A stretch of 64,000 bases of DNA from Ursus arctos (lineage: Eukaryota > Chordata > Mammalia > Carnivora > Ursidae). The stretch is taken from assembly GCF_023065955.2 (NCBI RefSeq), contig NW_026623100.1, positions 71,552,727-71,616,726 of the forward strand, read 5' to 3'. A program made the translations under genes and the position numbers. This document shows, piece by piece, positions 47,346 through 58,720 of this stretch. Numbering within the stretch: the first letter of the stretch is position 1; each line of letters begins with the position of its first letter. The notes under the pieces are model-generated. The model saw nothing but the letters and a program-made list of their open reading frames with translations. It was not told the origin of the DNA and made no database searches.

Positions 47346-48423
47346 CATTCTTAACAACAGTTAGATGTAGTTTTAAACTCCTACAAGTCTTCCCTATTGT
47401 AGACTCTGCTGGGATGGGAAGTGACAGACTAACTTTATTGGGCCACATTTACATAATCGTTATTAAAACTCTTTGCTTCAAAGGCAAAGAAACTTTTATA
47501 TGGAATGCAGTGCTTGGCACATGGAACATATTTTTAGAAAATCATGTTGAATAATGGAGTAGTAATATTTTACAGAAATAGAATTCCAAATGATAAGTTC
47601 TAGTATATAAGCAAGGCCCCACTTAAGAACTACTGGGTCTTGACTGATGAATATAGTGTCCACTTGCTTGGACATGACCAAGATTCCTTGGCTAGAAGTG
47701 ACACACTCTTATGGTAATCTCAGATCTTCTACAGCTTCAATATTCTTTAATTTTCTAGCAAAAGGAATCTTCATTTCATTTAAGAATCACAATACCTCGA
47801 TAATTATGGAATTATGTTCTTACAAAGCAAACTAACCTAGTAAGAGTTTCTTTGCTATTTCATTCCAAATCAATAAGTAAGGATTAGTAATGTATCTGTC
47901 CATGTGGTCTACAGCTCCAACTGAATGCCTCAGTAAATTTAACTCAGCTGATATGACCTCAGTGAGATAAAGCAGAGGCTGACCTGCCATCACATGCTGA
48001 GCGTGAAGAGTCTTCTCAAAGACATTAAAACCAGAGATCCATTCAACCTCTGGATAACAGGCATTCTTAGCAAAGGACTATGGTTAGCTCAGTTTGTACA
48101 AAAGTAACTACTCTTATATTTGCCAGCTCTGTCATCCGCATGCCTCAAATTATTATTAGATGCATACCAGATCTCTGAGTACATGCAGGTGGAGAACAGC
48201 CTTCTTCTTATCCCAAAGAGTTACCGGTATATTCTACTAAGGCCCAAAGCCTAGAGTACCTGGGGGTCAAACATAAGATAACCCTTGTGACCTTAGGCTT
48301 CAAGGTGAGGAGGGAAGGGAAAGAGAAAGGAAGGGAGAGGAAGTACGTGTTTGCATTTCTTACCTATAACTTCTACTTGCAAAGTTTCTCTCCCTGGATT
48401 CCTCCTCTACCCAAATACAGTTG
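47346..48423. other. Unassigned noncoding DNA
   Basis: About 1.1 kb with a purine-rich patch at 48306-48345. No gene or repeat family placed. Confidence 0.4.
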
Positions 48424-48830
48424 AGTTCAACAAACATATGGAGAGAGATCATTAATGAAAAATACTGTCCTAGGTGTCATGGATGTCATATAAAACCAAA
48501 TCAGACATAAACCCTATCCATTCTTCAAGATATACTTTAAAATCTACATCTTATGGGAAGCCTTTCTTATCCCCCTTTCCCCACCCCAAACCCAACATGG
48601 TCACTCATACCTCTAAACTCTGATAATCTAATACTACAATTCTAGAATTCTGTAATTCGACATGTTCTGTTCAAGGCACTTAATTTAATGCAATTCCACA
48701 GAACATTAAGTAACATTTTCTTTCTAGGCCATGTGGTAAATCCTACAATATAAGGGAAAACAAGACACAGTTTTTGCCTTCCAGGAGCTATTAATTTATT
48801 GGGAGAGAAAAAAAAACTTAAGCAATTGAT
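48424..48830. repeat. L2-derived fragments in mixed orientation
   Basis: 'gttcaacaaacatatggag...ctgtcctaggtgtcatgg' (48424-48490) and 'gttttt gccttccaggagctattaatttattggg' (48770-48800) look like one antisense L2 3' end. Between them, 'ttcttcaagatatactttaaaatctacatcttatgggaagcc' (48519-48560) looks like a sense L2 piece. Either an insertion or independent decayed fragments. Confidence 0.5.
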
Positions 48831-50724
48831 TATAATTCTCTGAGTATCTACTCCGCTACTTAAGACAAATGACCTAGAAGGACACACAAGAATGTGGCAA
48901 CATACAGACATTGGCTGAACAATACCCACCCCACCTTTACTTTTTGACAACAGATGCCCACATCTGTTCATAGCAGCAGTGTACTGATCCCCAAAAGATG
49001 TTATGATTAATTTGGGTCAGTTGTGATATTCCTGTTTCCCTGTTTGCAAGCCTTCTTTGGAAGCCTTCTTATACAATCCAGGTTTGGCCAGTGAGCTCAA
49101 CAAAAAAGTCCTTATTTTTCAGAGATTTGGTTGACACAGATCCTTTCCCCCTTCATTCTTTTACAGTCTTGAACACAAATGTGAAGGTGCAGCAGCTAAG
49201 ATTTAGACATAAGAGATGGGGCAAGTTAGCTGAAATCAAACATCCATCAGCATATGGAGTATGTGATTATCTCATGAATAATTTATTTCACCATTCCTCA
49301 ATGGACTATCACCCCAACCTCATCCTAGTGGAGAAATGTCTTCTCAAACACATGCAGGTTCTTCCTTGATCTCTTTTAAAGATGGAGTTCCTAACACTGT
49401 TTCAGTGGGACAGGAGAATCACAGAGAAGTTGGCCCTTACATTATCAAAACACCAATGGTTGCCCACCTCAGCCTCCTTGGCTCAGTAGAAAAATAAACT
49501 CCCTTTGGTGTTGTCGGCAGGAGAATATCTTTCTAACTAATATATTGAGCCTGACGTTTTCTGTCTGGTGTAAGATGGGAAGAAGGGACATATTCAGCAC
49601 TGTATTCAATAATTATTTACCAACTGAATTGTTAATTATATCAATACTTATGTGTATATGCTTCAGCAGCCTTCTGAAATTGAAGGAGAAATACTGTTTC
49701 TTTATATCCCCCACAGTGCCTAGGATGATTCCTTGTTTATAATATATTTATAAGGTACACATATTTCAGATTAGAAAAAGGAAGGGCAAGTGGGCCATAT
49801 CTCTAAAAATTTCCTGTCCAGACTCCAAAAGAATTAGTTTCACCTCTGACCTGACTTCTACTCAGGGCCAGGTGAGAAGTCTTGCCTGTACATCCAGACT
49901 GGGAACCACAGCCACCCCCAGAATCCCGGGCCCCTAGAGTTCCAGTACATATAACGGGCCATGGCTAGTGGACAAGGAAAGCCATTAGCATTCAGTGCCT
50001 CACACCAAAGTAACTGAGAGTGAACATGGTGACTTCATTAAAAATGTTAGGAATGCAAAAGGTTGTGTTGAAGAATGATGCATTTCATTATTTCTCTCTA
50101 GTTACACAGAATTTGTCCCAGGGGCTCCCATGGTTGTAGGACTAATCATGCTCTTAGAAACTGGCACTTTTAAGTTGAGCTTCACTGAAACCTGGGCCAG
50201 CCCTTCTGGTAGTTGGGGGACAGGGGAAGAGCAGTTACAATAACTTCAAGGAGAAATTCTCCATCTGTGGCATGGCGATGTTGGTGAAGTTCTCATTAGG
50301 CATACATCAGTATCTTGCTCTGACATGAACTTCAGGGAATCTGAGAGTGATAGACCAAAATTGGCCCCCAAATCAAAGTCTACATGTGTGCCCACTAGAT
50401 GGAGACATTCTTGATTGTTCAACCCAAGGGCATTTTTATATTTTTATTTTCCACTTGTTACTATAATTTGCACTTTATTGTTCAGCTTTGGGCAGGAATC
50501 TGGGGACCTGGGTTTTAGACCAACTTAGGCTACTGATTACCCACACAAGATTGGGTTTAAAATCCTCTCAAGTTTTAAAATTCAATAACTCTATCATGTA
50601 CATTATCTATTATTTCTGATTTTGTTTGAAGACAACTTAAGCATGTTTAGTCTGCAGAAATGAAAACTAGAAGAAGCACTGCAGTTTTTTAATTTCCTAT
50701 CAAGCCCTCAGACAAGGCATTAGT
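48831..50724. other. 1.9 kb of DNA with no gene recognised
   Basis: No exon, RNA gene or placed repeat. The frame at 49091-49369 (plus) was read and shows no domain. Confidence 0.4.
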
Positions 50725-50872
50725 GAGGACAGAGGTAGCTTTAAATTCATAAGTAAAGTGATGACTAAATATGAAAAAATGGCTTAAAAGTTTGTTAAAA
50801 GCAATGATAATTATGGAAAACGCTTATATTGTCAACTCTGTGATACATATAATACCAAGGACAATATTAGTA
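50725..50872 (+). repeat. Diverged local direct repeat, copy A
   Basis: Aligns over about 145 bp with 51366-51518: shared 'agaggtag', 'gctttaaattca', 'tggcttaaaag/tgacttaaaag', 'agcaat.ataattatggaaa', 'gcttatat.gtcaact', 'aatRccaaKggcaa'. It also shares 21 identical bases with 51807-51827. Offset A to B is about 651 bp. Family unknown. Confidence 0.75.
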
Positions 50873-50896
50873 TCATAGAGAAAAGTTGTGAGAGCA

Positions 50897-50946
50897 GTTT
50901 ATTATTATAATAATAATAATTATTATTATTAGTAGTAGTAGTAGTG
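50897..50946. repeat. (TTA)/(TAA)/(AGT) trinucleotide array, self-complementary
   Basis: Runs of TTA, then TAA, then ATT, then five AGT units. The TTA...TAA part is its own reverse complement and could fold back. Confidence 0.9.
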
Positions 50947-50984
50947 TCAATACCAATCATAAGCATATTACCTACCATTTTTAT

Positions 50985-51180
50985 TACATTTCTTATGTCC
51001 CAGACACTATGTTCTATGTTCCATATACTGTAGGTCTCTACTACAACTGTAAAAGTTATCTATTATCATCATTACTAGATGAGAAAATTGAGAAAACCTG
51101 CCTCAGGGTACCTAGATAGGTGAATTTCAAATCCAAGAATATCAATCCCCAAATAACCTACTATGCCACACTGGCTCTCA
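50985..51180 (+). repeat. MIR SINE, sense
   Basis: 'cttatgtcccagacactatgttctatgtt', 'aagttatctattatcatcattactagatgagaaaattgag', 'cctcagggtacctagataggtg' follow MIR end to end. It lies between copies A and B of the local repeat. Confidence 0.7.
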
Positions 51181-51365
51181 AATAAGAACACAAAGAAGTA
51201 ACAGCCACTCAAAATACTCATCAGAGACACTTTGAGAATGCTTAAAATTCAGGTCTTTAGGCACCTTTAGAGAAAGAAACCAGCATATCCTTCCCTAACA
51301 GAACACCCTTCACACCTTTTCTGTCTTCTTTACAAATGGCAGAGCTGAAGTTCCTGGGAGCAAAG

Positions 51366-51518
51366 GGGAGGCAGAGGTAGGAGTAAAAGCTTTAAATTCA
51401 CAGGAAAGGTAATGGCTGAATATAAGAAAATGACTTAAAAGATTTCTAAGAGCAATTATAATTATGGAAATGCTTATATGATCAACTCCACGATGCATGT
51501 AATGCCAATGGCAACATT
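51366..51518 (+). repeat. Diverged local direct repeat, copy B
   Basis: Homologous to 50725-50872, by eye roughly 75-80 percent identical with small indels (for example, five to six extra bases before 'gctttaaattca'). The similarity ends at about 51518 and is not continued by the following sequence. Confidence 0.75.
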
Positions 51519-51806
51519 TTCAAGATGCCTGGGAATATCAGGGTTTTACTCTTCCTTATGGAAGAAAGGAGAGGATGTATAGCCTAGAAATTAAAAGCAT
51601 GGAATCTGCAGCCCCTGAGTTCCAGGACATTCTGATCTGGTCGTATGATCTTTGCTTCCTTTGTTAATGAATGTATTACTATCTTGACCTGTATCTTTCA
51701 GCTATATTCAGCTACCTTCAGAATGCATTGGCTGGATCTTCAAACAGAGCTCAGCTTTCATGCTTCATTATTTACATGATGTGTTTCTTTATATTTGAAA
51801 TGGAGA
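51519..51806. other. Unassigned noncoding DNA
   Basis: Unique-looking sequence between repeat copy B and the fragment at 51807. No gene recognised. Confidence 0.4.
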
Positions 51807-52094
51807 TTTAAATTCATAAGTAAAGTGTGGGGGGGTACTTCTTGACATTGGTCTTGGCAATGATTTCTTGGATTTGACACCAAAAGCACAGGATACAAAA
51901 TCAAAAATAGGCAAGTGAGGCTATATCAAACTAGAAGGTTTCTACATAGCAAAGGAAACAATCAACGGAATGAAGGTCATCTTATGGAATGAGAAAGAAA
52001 AAATATTTGCAAACCATCTATCTAATGGGTTAATATCCAAAACACGTAAGACTATCCCACAAACCAATAGCAAAGAAACCAAATAATCTGATTT

Positions 52095-52336
52095 AAAAAT
52101 AAGCAAAAGGGGGTGGGGGAATGGTATAAGGGGGTGGGGGAATGGGATAGGCTGGGAAGGGGGATGGGGGAATGAGATAGGCTGGTGATGGATAGTAAGG
52201 AGGGCACGTATTGCATGGTGCACTGGGTGTTATACGCAACTAATGAATCATCGAACTTTACATCAAAAACCAGGGATGTACTGTATGGTGACTAACATAA
52301 TATAATAAAAAAAATATTTTAAAAAATAGGCAAAGG
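52095..52336 (+). mobile_element. Carnivore L1 3' end with G-rich repeats, sense
   Basis: The insert is about 52111-52325: three G-rich imperfect repeats, then 'ggagggcacgtattgcatgg', 'gcactgggtgttatacgcaac', 'aatcatcgaactttacatc', 'gtatggtgactaacataata' and an A-rich end. Flanks 'aaaaataagcaaaagg' and 'aaaaataggcaaagg' form an imperfect target duplication. The G-rich block holds six runs of exactly five G (52109-52170), strong G-quadruplex potential on the plus strand. 5'-truncated to about 215 bp. Confidence 0.9.
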
Positions 52337-52598
52337 AATTGAACAAAAGTTTCTCCAAAAACAATACATAAATAGCCAAAGGCATACAAATAACATGTTC
52401 AACATCATTAACCATCATGGAAATTTAAATCAAAACCACAGTGAGGTATCATCTCCTATCTATTAGGGAGGTTATTATTTTAAAAAAATTAACAAGTATT
52501 AGTAAGAATACGGAGAAATCAGAATCCTTATACACTGCTGGGGATGTTGACTGGTGCAGCAGTATGGAAAACAGTATAGATGTTCCTCAAAGTTACAT

Positions 52599-52839
52599 AA
52601 AGAACTACCAGGTGCCTGGGTGTCTCAGTTGGTTAAGCATCTGCCTTCTGCTGAAGTCATGGTCCCAGGGTCCTGGATCATGTCCCACATCAAGTCCCAC
52701 ATCGGGCTCCCTGCTCATCAGGGAGTCTGCTTCTCCCTCTCCCTCTGCCCCTGCCCCTGCTCCTGTGCTCTCTCTTTCTCTCTCTCACTCTTCCTCAAAT
52801 AAATAAATGAAATTAAAAAAAAAAAAAAAAGAACTACCA
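52599..52839 (+). repeat. Carnivore SINE inside the old L1
   Basis: The body is about 52611-52827: 'ggtgcctgggtgtctcagttggttaag', 'gaagtcatggtcccagggtcctgg', a short internal duplication ('gtcccacatcaagtcccacatcgggc'), a CT-rich middle, and the tail AAATAAATAAATG...A16. The duplication aaagaactacca is exact at 52599-52610 and 52828-52839. Confidence 0.95.
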
Positions 52840-53575
52840 TGTGATTCAGAAATCCCATTTCTGGGTATAGAACTAAAGGAATTAATATCAGAGATACCTT
52901 CACCGCCATATTCATTTCAGTATTATTCACAATAAACAAGGTACAGAAACAACCCAAATATCCATGGTCAGATAAATGTTGGTAAAGGCAATATGGTATA
53001 AGTATACCACGGACTATTATTTAGCCTCAATAAAGGAAATCCTGTCATTTGTGACAACATGAACCAAACTAGAGGACATTATGCTAAGTGTAATAAGCCA
53101 GTCACAAAAGGAAAACTACTTTATGATTCCATTTATATGAAATACCTAAAATAGTCAAGCTCATAGAAGCAGAGAATACAATCGTGGTTGACAGGGGCTG
53201 GGGAGAGAGGAGATAGGGAATGGTTTTTCAGGGGCATGACATCTGTTATGTTAGATGAGTAAGTTCTAGAGATCTGCTGTACAACATAGTACTTGTAGGT
53301 AATATATACTGTGAACTTTAAAATACGTTGAGAAGATAGATCTCACGTTAAGTGTTCTTATCAAGAACAAACAAAAATCAAAATAAAAACAAACAAAAAC
53401 TGAAACCACAAAGAACACAAGAAAATTTTTGGAGGTGATGGATATGTTTAGTACTTTGTTTTTGGTGATGTTATCACAGGTTTATGCATATGTCCAAACT
53501 CACCAACATGTATGCATTAAATGTGTGCAATTTTTTGTATGAGAATTATACCTCAGTAAAGCTGTAGAGATAGTG

Positions 53576-54784
53576 ATTAGAAGATTAAATGAAACATCAT
53601 ACATAACATGATTGGGGCACAGAAGGAGTTTAATGTTATTAAACAGTAAGCTTATCATCAAGGGCTCTGAGATTTAAATGTATATGCATACTGAAATATT
53701 TTTTCCTCCTAAGAATATAGAGGTTTGGATTACAAAAATTAATTAGAGGAAATACATCTTCTTTGAGTGATTTGAAGTATTCTGCAATGAACGATTTTTC
53801 CTAATTTAATAAACACAAAAAACTGAGAACCTTGGATACTAAAGGATATATTATTGTCTCTTGTTTGTTAGTGGAAATATGTGTATGTGTGTGTGTGTGT
53901 ACTACAATTATATTTTAAATGTTCTTGTTAACTTTTTTAAACAGGATGTATATTTTTATAAAATTTATACACATACACAAAGTTCATTATGTCAAAAAGT
54001 ATAAAATGTTTGTGTATTTGTGATTTGTGTGTATATATTGATATCTATCTATAAGTAAATATAGATAACATGTATAATATATAAATATAGATAGATATGT
54101 ATATACATATCTACAGTCCCCAAATCCTTTTCCTCAATCCACAGCCAACTCTTTCTAGAACAATTTCTTCAGGCATTTAACAACATACACATAATAGGTC
54201 TCTTGGACCACCTGTGTTAGATATTACCCCTTATTTTCCTGTCATGGTAGATAAGAATTTAGTTCTATTCCTCTCTCCCATCCCTACACCCTTGTTAAAC
54301 TGTCACCTTAGGGATGTACTTACTGACTTAATAATTGTCTCTTAAATCTTTGGTTCACTGTGAATCTTTGTGTGGTTATACGTAGATGGTCTTGCTCAAA
54401 TAATTCAGTGTATAGGGTTACGTTGAATGGATTTGACTTTGTGTTGTTCCTATTCACAGAGGGTATAAATGACACTCTACTTTGTACAAATAAATGAAAT
54501 AAAACAAAAAACAGCATGAAGGTATTTATTAATAAATATATATATCAAAGTAGAGTTTTTAGTATTTTTTCGGTGTTATATTCCAGATGGACATTAAAGT
54601 CATTCTTGATCTAACGACTTTGCAGAGGGTTACAGTAACATATTTCCCTACCATAACATCAAAATCTAGTCTATCATAGAATGATGTTTTTATCTTTCAT
54701 CATACTGACTATCCAGGTAATAGATTTTCTAAAGCATCCACATGTGTTTGAGTGTATGTTATTTTCGAAAGATGCTTTTACATA
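53576..54784. other. A+T-rich unassigned DNA
   Basis: Holds a short (TG)n at 53883-53899 and a TATA/GATA-rich patch at 54028-54115. No gene or repeat family placed. Confidence 0.45.
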
Positions 54785-54965
54785 TATTTTTCATTTAACA
54801 CTTACAACAGCCCTTTAAGGTTGTTGCTATCTCTGTTTTAGAGAAGAAGAACCAAATACAAAGAGATGGCAACTAATTTCCTAAGGGCACAGCAAATGTG
54901 AGACCTAGGATTTGGATGGATTTCTACTCCTCAGACTAGACCTTTATCTACTCCATCATAGCCAA
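54785..54965 (+). repeat. MIR SINE, sense
   Basis: 'atatatttttcatttaacacttacaacagccctttaagg', 'tatctctgttttagagaagaag', 'aatttcctaagggcacagcaaatgtgagacctaggatttgg' is MIR from the middle to near the 3' end. Confidence 0.8.
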
Positions 54966-55439
54966 TGTCCTTGGGTTCTGCTTAAAATCCCTAGGTCATT
55001 ATGACTATGTGATTTCAATGTAAGACAACCCAGCTTACCTCCCAGGGTGGGTAGTGCAGCAAGAGTCACCCCACAATTTACTTAAATAGATGCACAGGGC
55101 CCTATTGTCAAAAGTGCTCCCCTAAAATCATCTCACTAGCCATGAAACATCATTTTAAGAAATCTCTTCCATTTGGTTAAAGTAACTCTGCTTCCAGGGA
55201 CAGAGGAAATGCCAGGGACAGAAATCATATTACTGGTGTCAGAATAATCTAGAGTCTCTATACTCACTATCTCATAACACTTCTAACACTTCCAGGATAG
55301 TATGCATCCTTGTTTATGTCACTTGGGAGTTTTTTTTGTCCATAGTATTTCTTCTTCATGTTCCCTGACTGTCTGTATTCCATAATTTTATCTGTCTTGA
55401 CCTTGCACTCATAGCTTAATAACTTTTTACTGAGAATAA
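54966..55439. other. Unassigned noncoding DNA
   Basis: No gene or repeat placed. The minus frame at 55267-55647 extends into the L2 below and is not a gene. Confidence 0.4.
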
Positions 55440-56060
55440 ACCATGCCCCAAGCACTGTGCTGAACCTTGAGAGGTAATACAATGAAGAGAAATGGATTTC
55501 CCCCTCAACAAGCTCATAGTCATATGGAAGAGGAATTATACAGGCAAGTTTTGTGAAAAGTGCTAATTGCGTTGACATAGGTGTAGGATAACTGTGGAGG
55601 CACATAAGGTCAGTTTGGGGCCTGGAACAGAAGTTAACTGATGTCAAGTCTTGCAGAACAGGTAGGAGTCAGCCGTGTGAAGAAGCAAGAGGTGTGGAGA
55701 GTATTCCGAAGGTAGAGACACTGCTAGGCACGATCCAGAGATGACTGTGTTGCAAGAGCTTAAGGGAAGTGAGAACTTAGACATAAGATGGGGATAGGAG
55801 AGGACCCCTTTTTTAGTGACTTACCCTATTGGCCATAGGAAACCACTGAAACATCTCCCTGGGGAAGTGGCAAGGTCAGATTTTGCTTTATAGAATGGTC
55901 ACAATGGAGGCAGATGTAAAAGACTGATACGAAGACTGGAACAAAGCAGGGAGATTAGTGAAGAGACTATTGTAGGCTTCTAGAGAGACGGCCTGGACTA
56001 GTGCAATGACTTTGTGGAATAAGGGAAGTGTTTGGATTTAGGAGAGACACAGGACAGTCT
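55440..56060 (-). repeat. L2 LINE, antisense, about 620 bp
   Basis: Long collinear match to the reverse complement of L2: 'gccccaagcactgtgctgaacc', 'caacaagctcatagtcata', 'ggataactgtggaggcac', 'ggtgtggagagtattccg', 'ggccataggaaaccactgaaac', 'ggcaaggtcagattttgc', 'gactattgtaggcttctagagagacggcctggactagtgcaatg'. One of the better-preserved L2 copies in the window, but not coding. Confidence 0.82.
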
Positions 56061-57577
56061 TAGTGTCTCTAAATTCTTATCAATCCTTCCAAGTGTTAAC
56101 TATGGTTGTAGACCTCTGTCCCTCCCTGCTGGTCACTGCTGACTGCCTAGTCTGGATTTTGTGTGAGTGTTCAACCCATCATTCCCTCCAGCCTGCAGGA
56201 CTCTGCTCCCAACCTTGCTACAGGACAGGCTATTTGCGGTCTAAATTGATCCTGAAATTATTCTGAATCATATATACCCTGGAGTTTCTCTCTCTTTTAA
56301 TGGTCTACAATCACCTATTTGCATTACAAAATATCAAAAATGTTCCTCACACCCATATGTTTTCCTAAGTTTGAGAAAACTTACTTGACCACACAGTTTG
56401 GACCTGAACTGATATAACTTAGTATAAACACTAAATGTCTTGTCACATAAATATTAATGATTTTGATTATGAGGCGCTGGCCCAGACCCTTATGGGGATG
56501 TATGCTCTGTATTACCATTCTGAAATCCAAAAAAACTGAACGGGGCTAATGGGTTGCTAACTGGAATTCTGGACTTGTGTCTGCATTTTCCCTCATACCT
56601 TTGATGCAGAACCAATGACTGTGACCAGCATTTTCAGCATAAATGCGTCTGATTGAGTCTCTCTCTGCTATTTCCATAATGCAGTTGTTCAGCGAATGCT
56701 CCTTTCTGCACGATTTTAAAACTCCATCAAGGAACTTCACTGAGATAGCAGCTCACCATTTAAAATACTCAGAAAGAGCTCTGCCAGTTAAAAAACAATA
56801 TAGGATTTCAAAGACCTATTTAACCTTTGCACCGATATTTCAAAGCAGCAGTATATTCAATTAAAAAGGAACACTTAAAAACAGATACTATTTTTTTGCA
56901 GTATCTTAGCAACAGGTGATTGAACCCATGCCTAGAACTAAGAATTGAGATTTTGCCAAAAGGGCCACATACTAGTGATATCTTCTTTTAACAAATGGAA
57001 TAAATCTAATATTGTTTTGGACAAGTTATGCTGGATTACATCATAATATGAAATCCTGACAACAGAGCCACAGTAAAGGGAGGACACAGTTTTTGAAAGA
57101 GGAAAGCAAATACTATGAGTTCCTTTATACCTAGGCTTCACCTCAGGTGCCTAAATCATGAATGACCAGGTGAGTTCATTCCTGCAATCCCTGGTCATTC
57201 AGAACTCAATTGTCCAACAGGGACTTCAGAGGCACAGAGCTCTGTCCCCCTTCTTCAGAGCCTTCCTCAAGATGGAGGTTCACATAGAATTAAACTCGGT
57301 GATCCTTAATCCATTTAAGAATTTGATACGACCCTTACTCTAGAAAATTGGACCCCATAGAAAATATGTAACATATTTATATGATTTCAGCAGGTTTGTA
57401 GGTTAAACTTTCAATCCCACAATTATTCACTGTGCCCTCATCACAATTCCCTTTGTTACATCTTGCTAACTTCTAAAACCCCAGTGGAAACAGGGTGACA
57501 GAGGTGACTAGTTCTATGATCCTGAGCTCAGGTCACAATATAATTTGTACATTCAAAGGGGCAAAAAGTGGAGTAAG
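56061..57577. other. 1.5 kb of DNA with no gene recognised
   Basis: Several 60-70 codon frames (56063-56266, 56643-56864 plus; 56546-56740 minus) were read without finding family features. No repeat placed. Confidence 0.4.
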
Positions 57578-57807
57578 AAGAGTATTGGCTACATGGGCGC
57601 CTGGGTGGCTCAGTCGTTAAGCGTCTGCCTTCGGCTCAGGGCGTGATCCCGGTGTTCTGGGATCGAGCCCCACATCAGGCTCCTCTGCTGGGAGACTGCT
57701 TCTTCCTCTCCCACTCCCCCTGCTTGTGTTCCCTCTCTCGCTGCCTGTCTCTCTCTCTATCAATAAATAAATAAAATCTTTTTTTAAAAAAAAGAGTATT
57801 GGCTACA
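57578..57807 (+). repeat. Ursid-type SINE with perfect 16-bp target duplication
   Basis: The body is 57594-57791: 'tgggcgcctgggtggctcag', 'gggcgtgatcccggtgttctggg', 'gagccccacatcaggctcctctgct', 'ctgcttcttcctctcccac', ending AAATAAATAAAATCTT plus a T/A tail. The flanks aagagtattggctaca are identical at 57578-57593 and 57792-57807. Same subfamily as 22345 and 42711. Confidence 0.96.
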
Positions 57808-58324
57808 AAGTCACATTTGGATTAACTGAGGATGAAATTCTTTTTTTTTTTTTTAATACTTCTGCCCTTGGGCATTTATGTGCCAACTGGTGGATGCTGG
57901 TAGATATAGTATTAAGCACTAAGAAACCCCCCTCCCCTTTTAAAAACTATAATTAAAACAACCCTTAACATACTCTCAAGAATGTCTTCACTGAAGGCCA
58001 GTTGTTCAGCTACATTTCCAGAAAGTCCAAAGTATGTAACAACAACCTAATATGTTTGCTGCAATAATGAGATTATGTATGTGAACTATCTCACAGCATG
58101 ATAATATACAGGTGCCAAGCATATTGTAGTAATTATTATCATGATTATTGGATATAATTATAATCTTCTAGTGTGATGTAATTGCTAGCAGCATCCCTGA
58201 CTCAATTTAGGTGAAGCCAAAAGAGACCACACATTGAGATGGCGAACCATTTAAAATATTTCGTAGGTCTGTTGGAATCTCTCCCTGATCAGAGGAAATC
58301 TAGCTCTCTTTTACAGTCAGTCAT
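57808..58324. other. Unassigned A+T-rich DNA
   Basis: A poly-T run at 57840-57855 and AT-rich sequence; no gene or repeat family placed. Confidence 0.4.
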
Positions 58325-58720
58325 CCGGCAAATATTTACTATTTTCAGAGGTCTAATTTATGCCAGGCACTGTGCTAGGTGCCAGAGATTCAAAAATAAG
58401 TACAATGTAGTCTCTGACTTCAAGAGATATATAATCCAGAAGAAGAAAGAGACACATAAATAGAGAATTGTGATATTGTGTGGAAAGTGAGATATACAGG
58501 CGCCCCACATTATGGGAACACAAAGGAGGTCAAACTAATCCGAGTTGGCCAAGGAGTTGTTTTAGCACAGGATCTGTCAAAAACAGAGACTGCGGGAAAA
58601 TTTTACTTGCTAATACTTGGGAGTGCAAACCAGAGAACCAGGACAGAAGTAAGGGTGGGAGCTGCAGGAGGAACAAATGCAAAGATGAGGGGGTGCATTG
58701 TCCGTTTGGATACAACTTCA
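58325..58720 (-). repeat. L2 LINE, antisense
   Basis: 'ggcaaatatttactattttcag', 'aatttatgccaggcactgtgctaggtgccag', 'tctctgacttcaagagatatataatcc', followed by diverged internal L2 with 'gaaccaggacagaagtaagg'. The frame at 58480-58962 crosses this repeat and is not a gene. Confidence 0.72.

Larger units (their letters stand above)
51830..53575 (+). mobile_element. Old L1 (L1M-type) 3' part, sense, with two nested insertions
   Basis: The host L1 is in three pieces: 51830-52110, 52326-52610 and 52840-53575. It reads collinearly as late ORF2 ('ggatttgacaccaaaagcac', 'gcaaaccatctatctaatgg', 'catgttcaacatcattaacc', 'atcaaaaccacagtgaggtatc', 'ctgctggggatgttgactgg') followed by the 3' UTR ('ggtacagaaacaacccaaat', 'accaaactagaggacattatgc', 'gattccatttatatgaaata', 'gttgacaggggctgggg', 'atgagaattatacctcagtaaagctg'). 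The frame is broken many times. The gaps hold a carnivore L1 3' end and a SINE. Confidence 0.88.

Noticed and set aside
54473..54560. 11-bp inverted repeat (actctactttg / caaagtagagt) about 65 bp apart
   Set aside because: Short and AT-rich; arms of this length are expected by chance in a 64-kb window.
55267..55647. Minus-strand frame of 126 codons
   Set aside because: Half lies in an antisense L2 copy; the translation matches nothing I recognise.
58498..58512. 'caggcgccccacat', reminiscent of a SINE head junction
   Set aside because: Nothing else of a SINE is present on either side.
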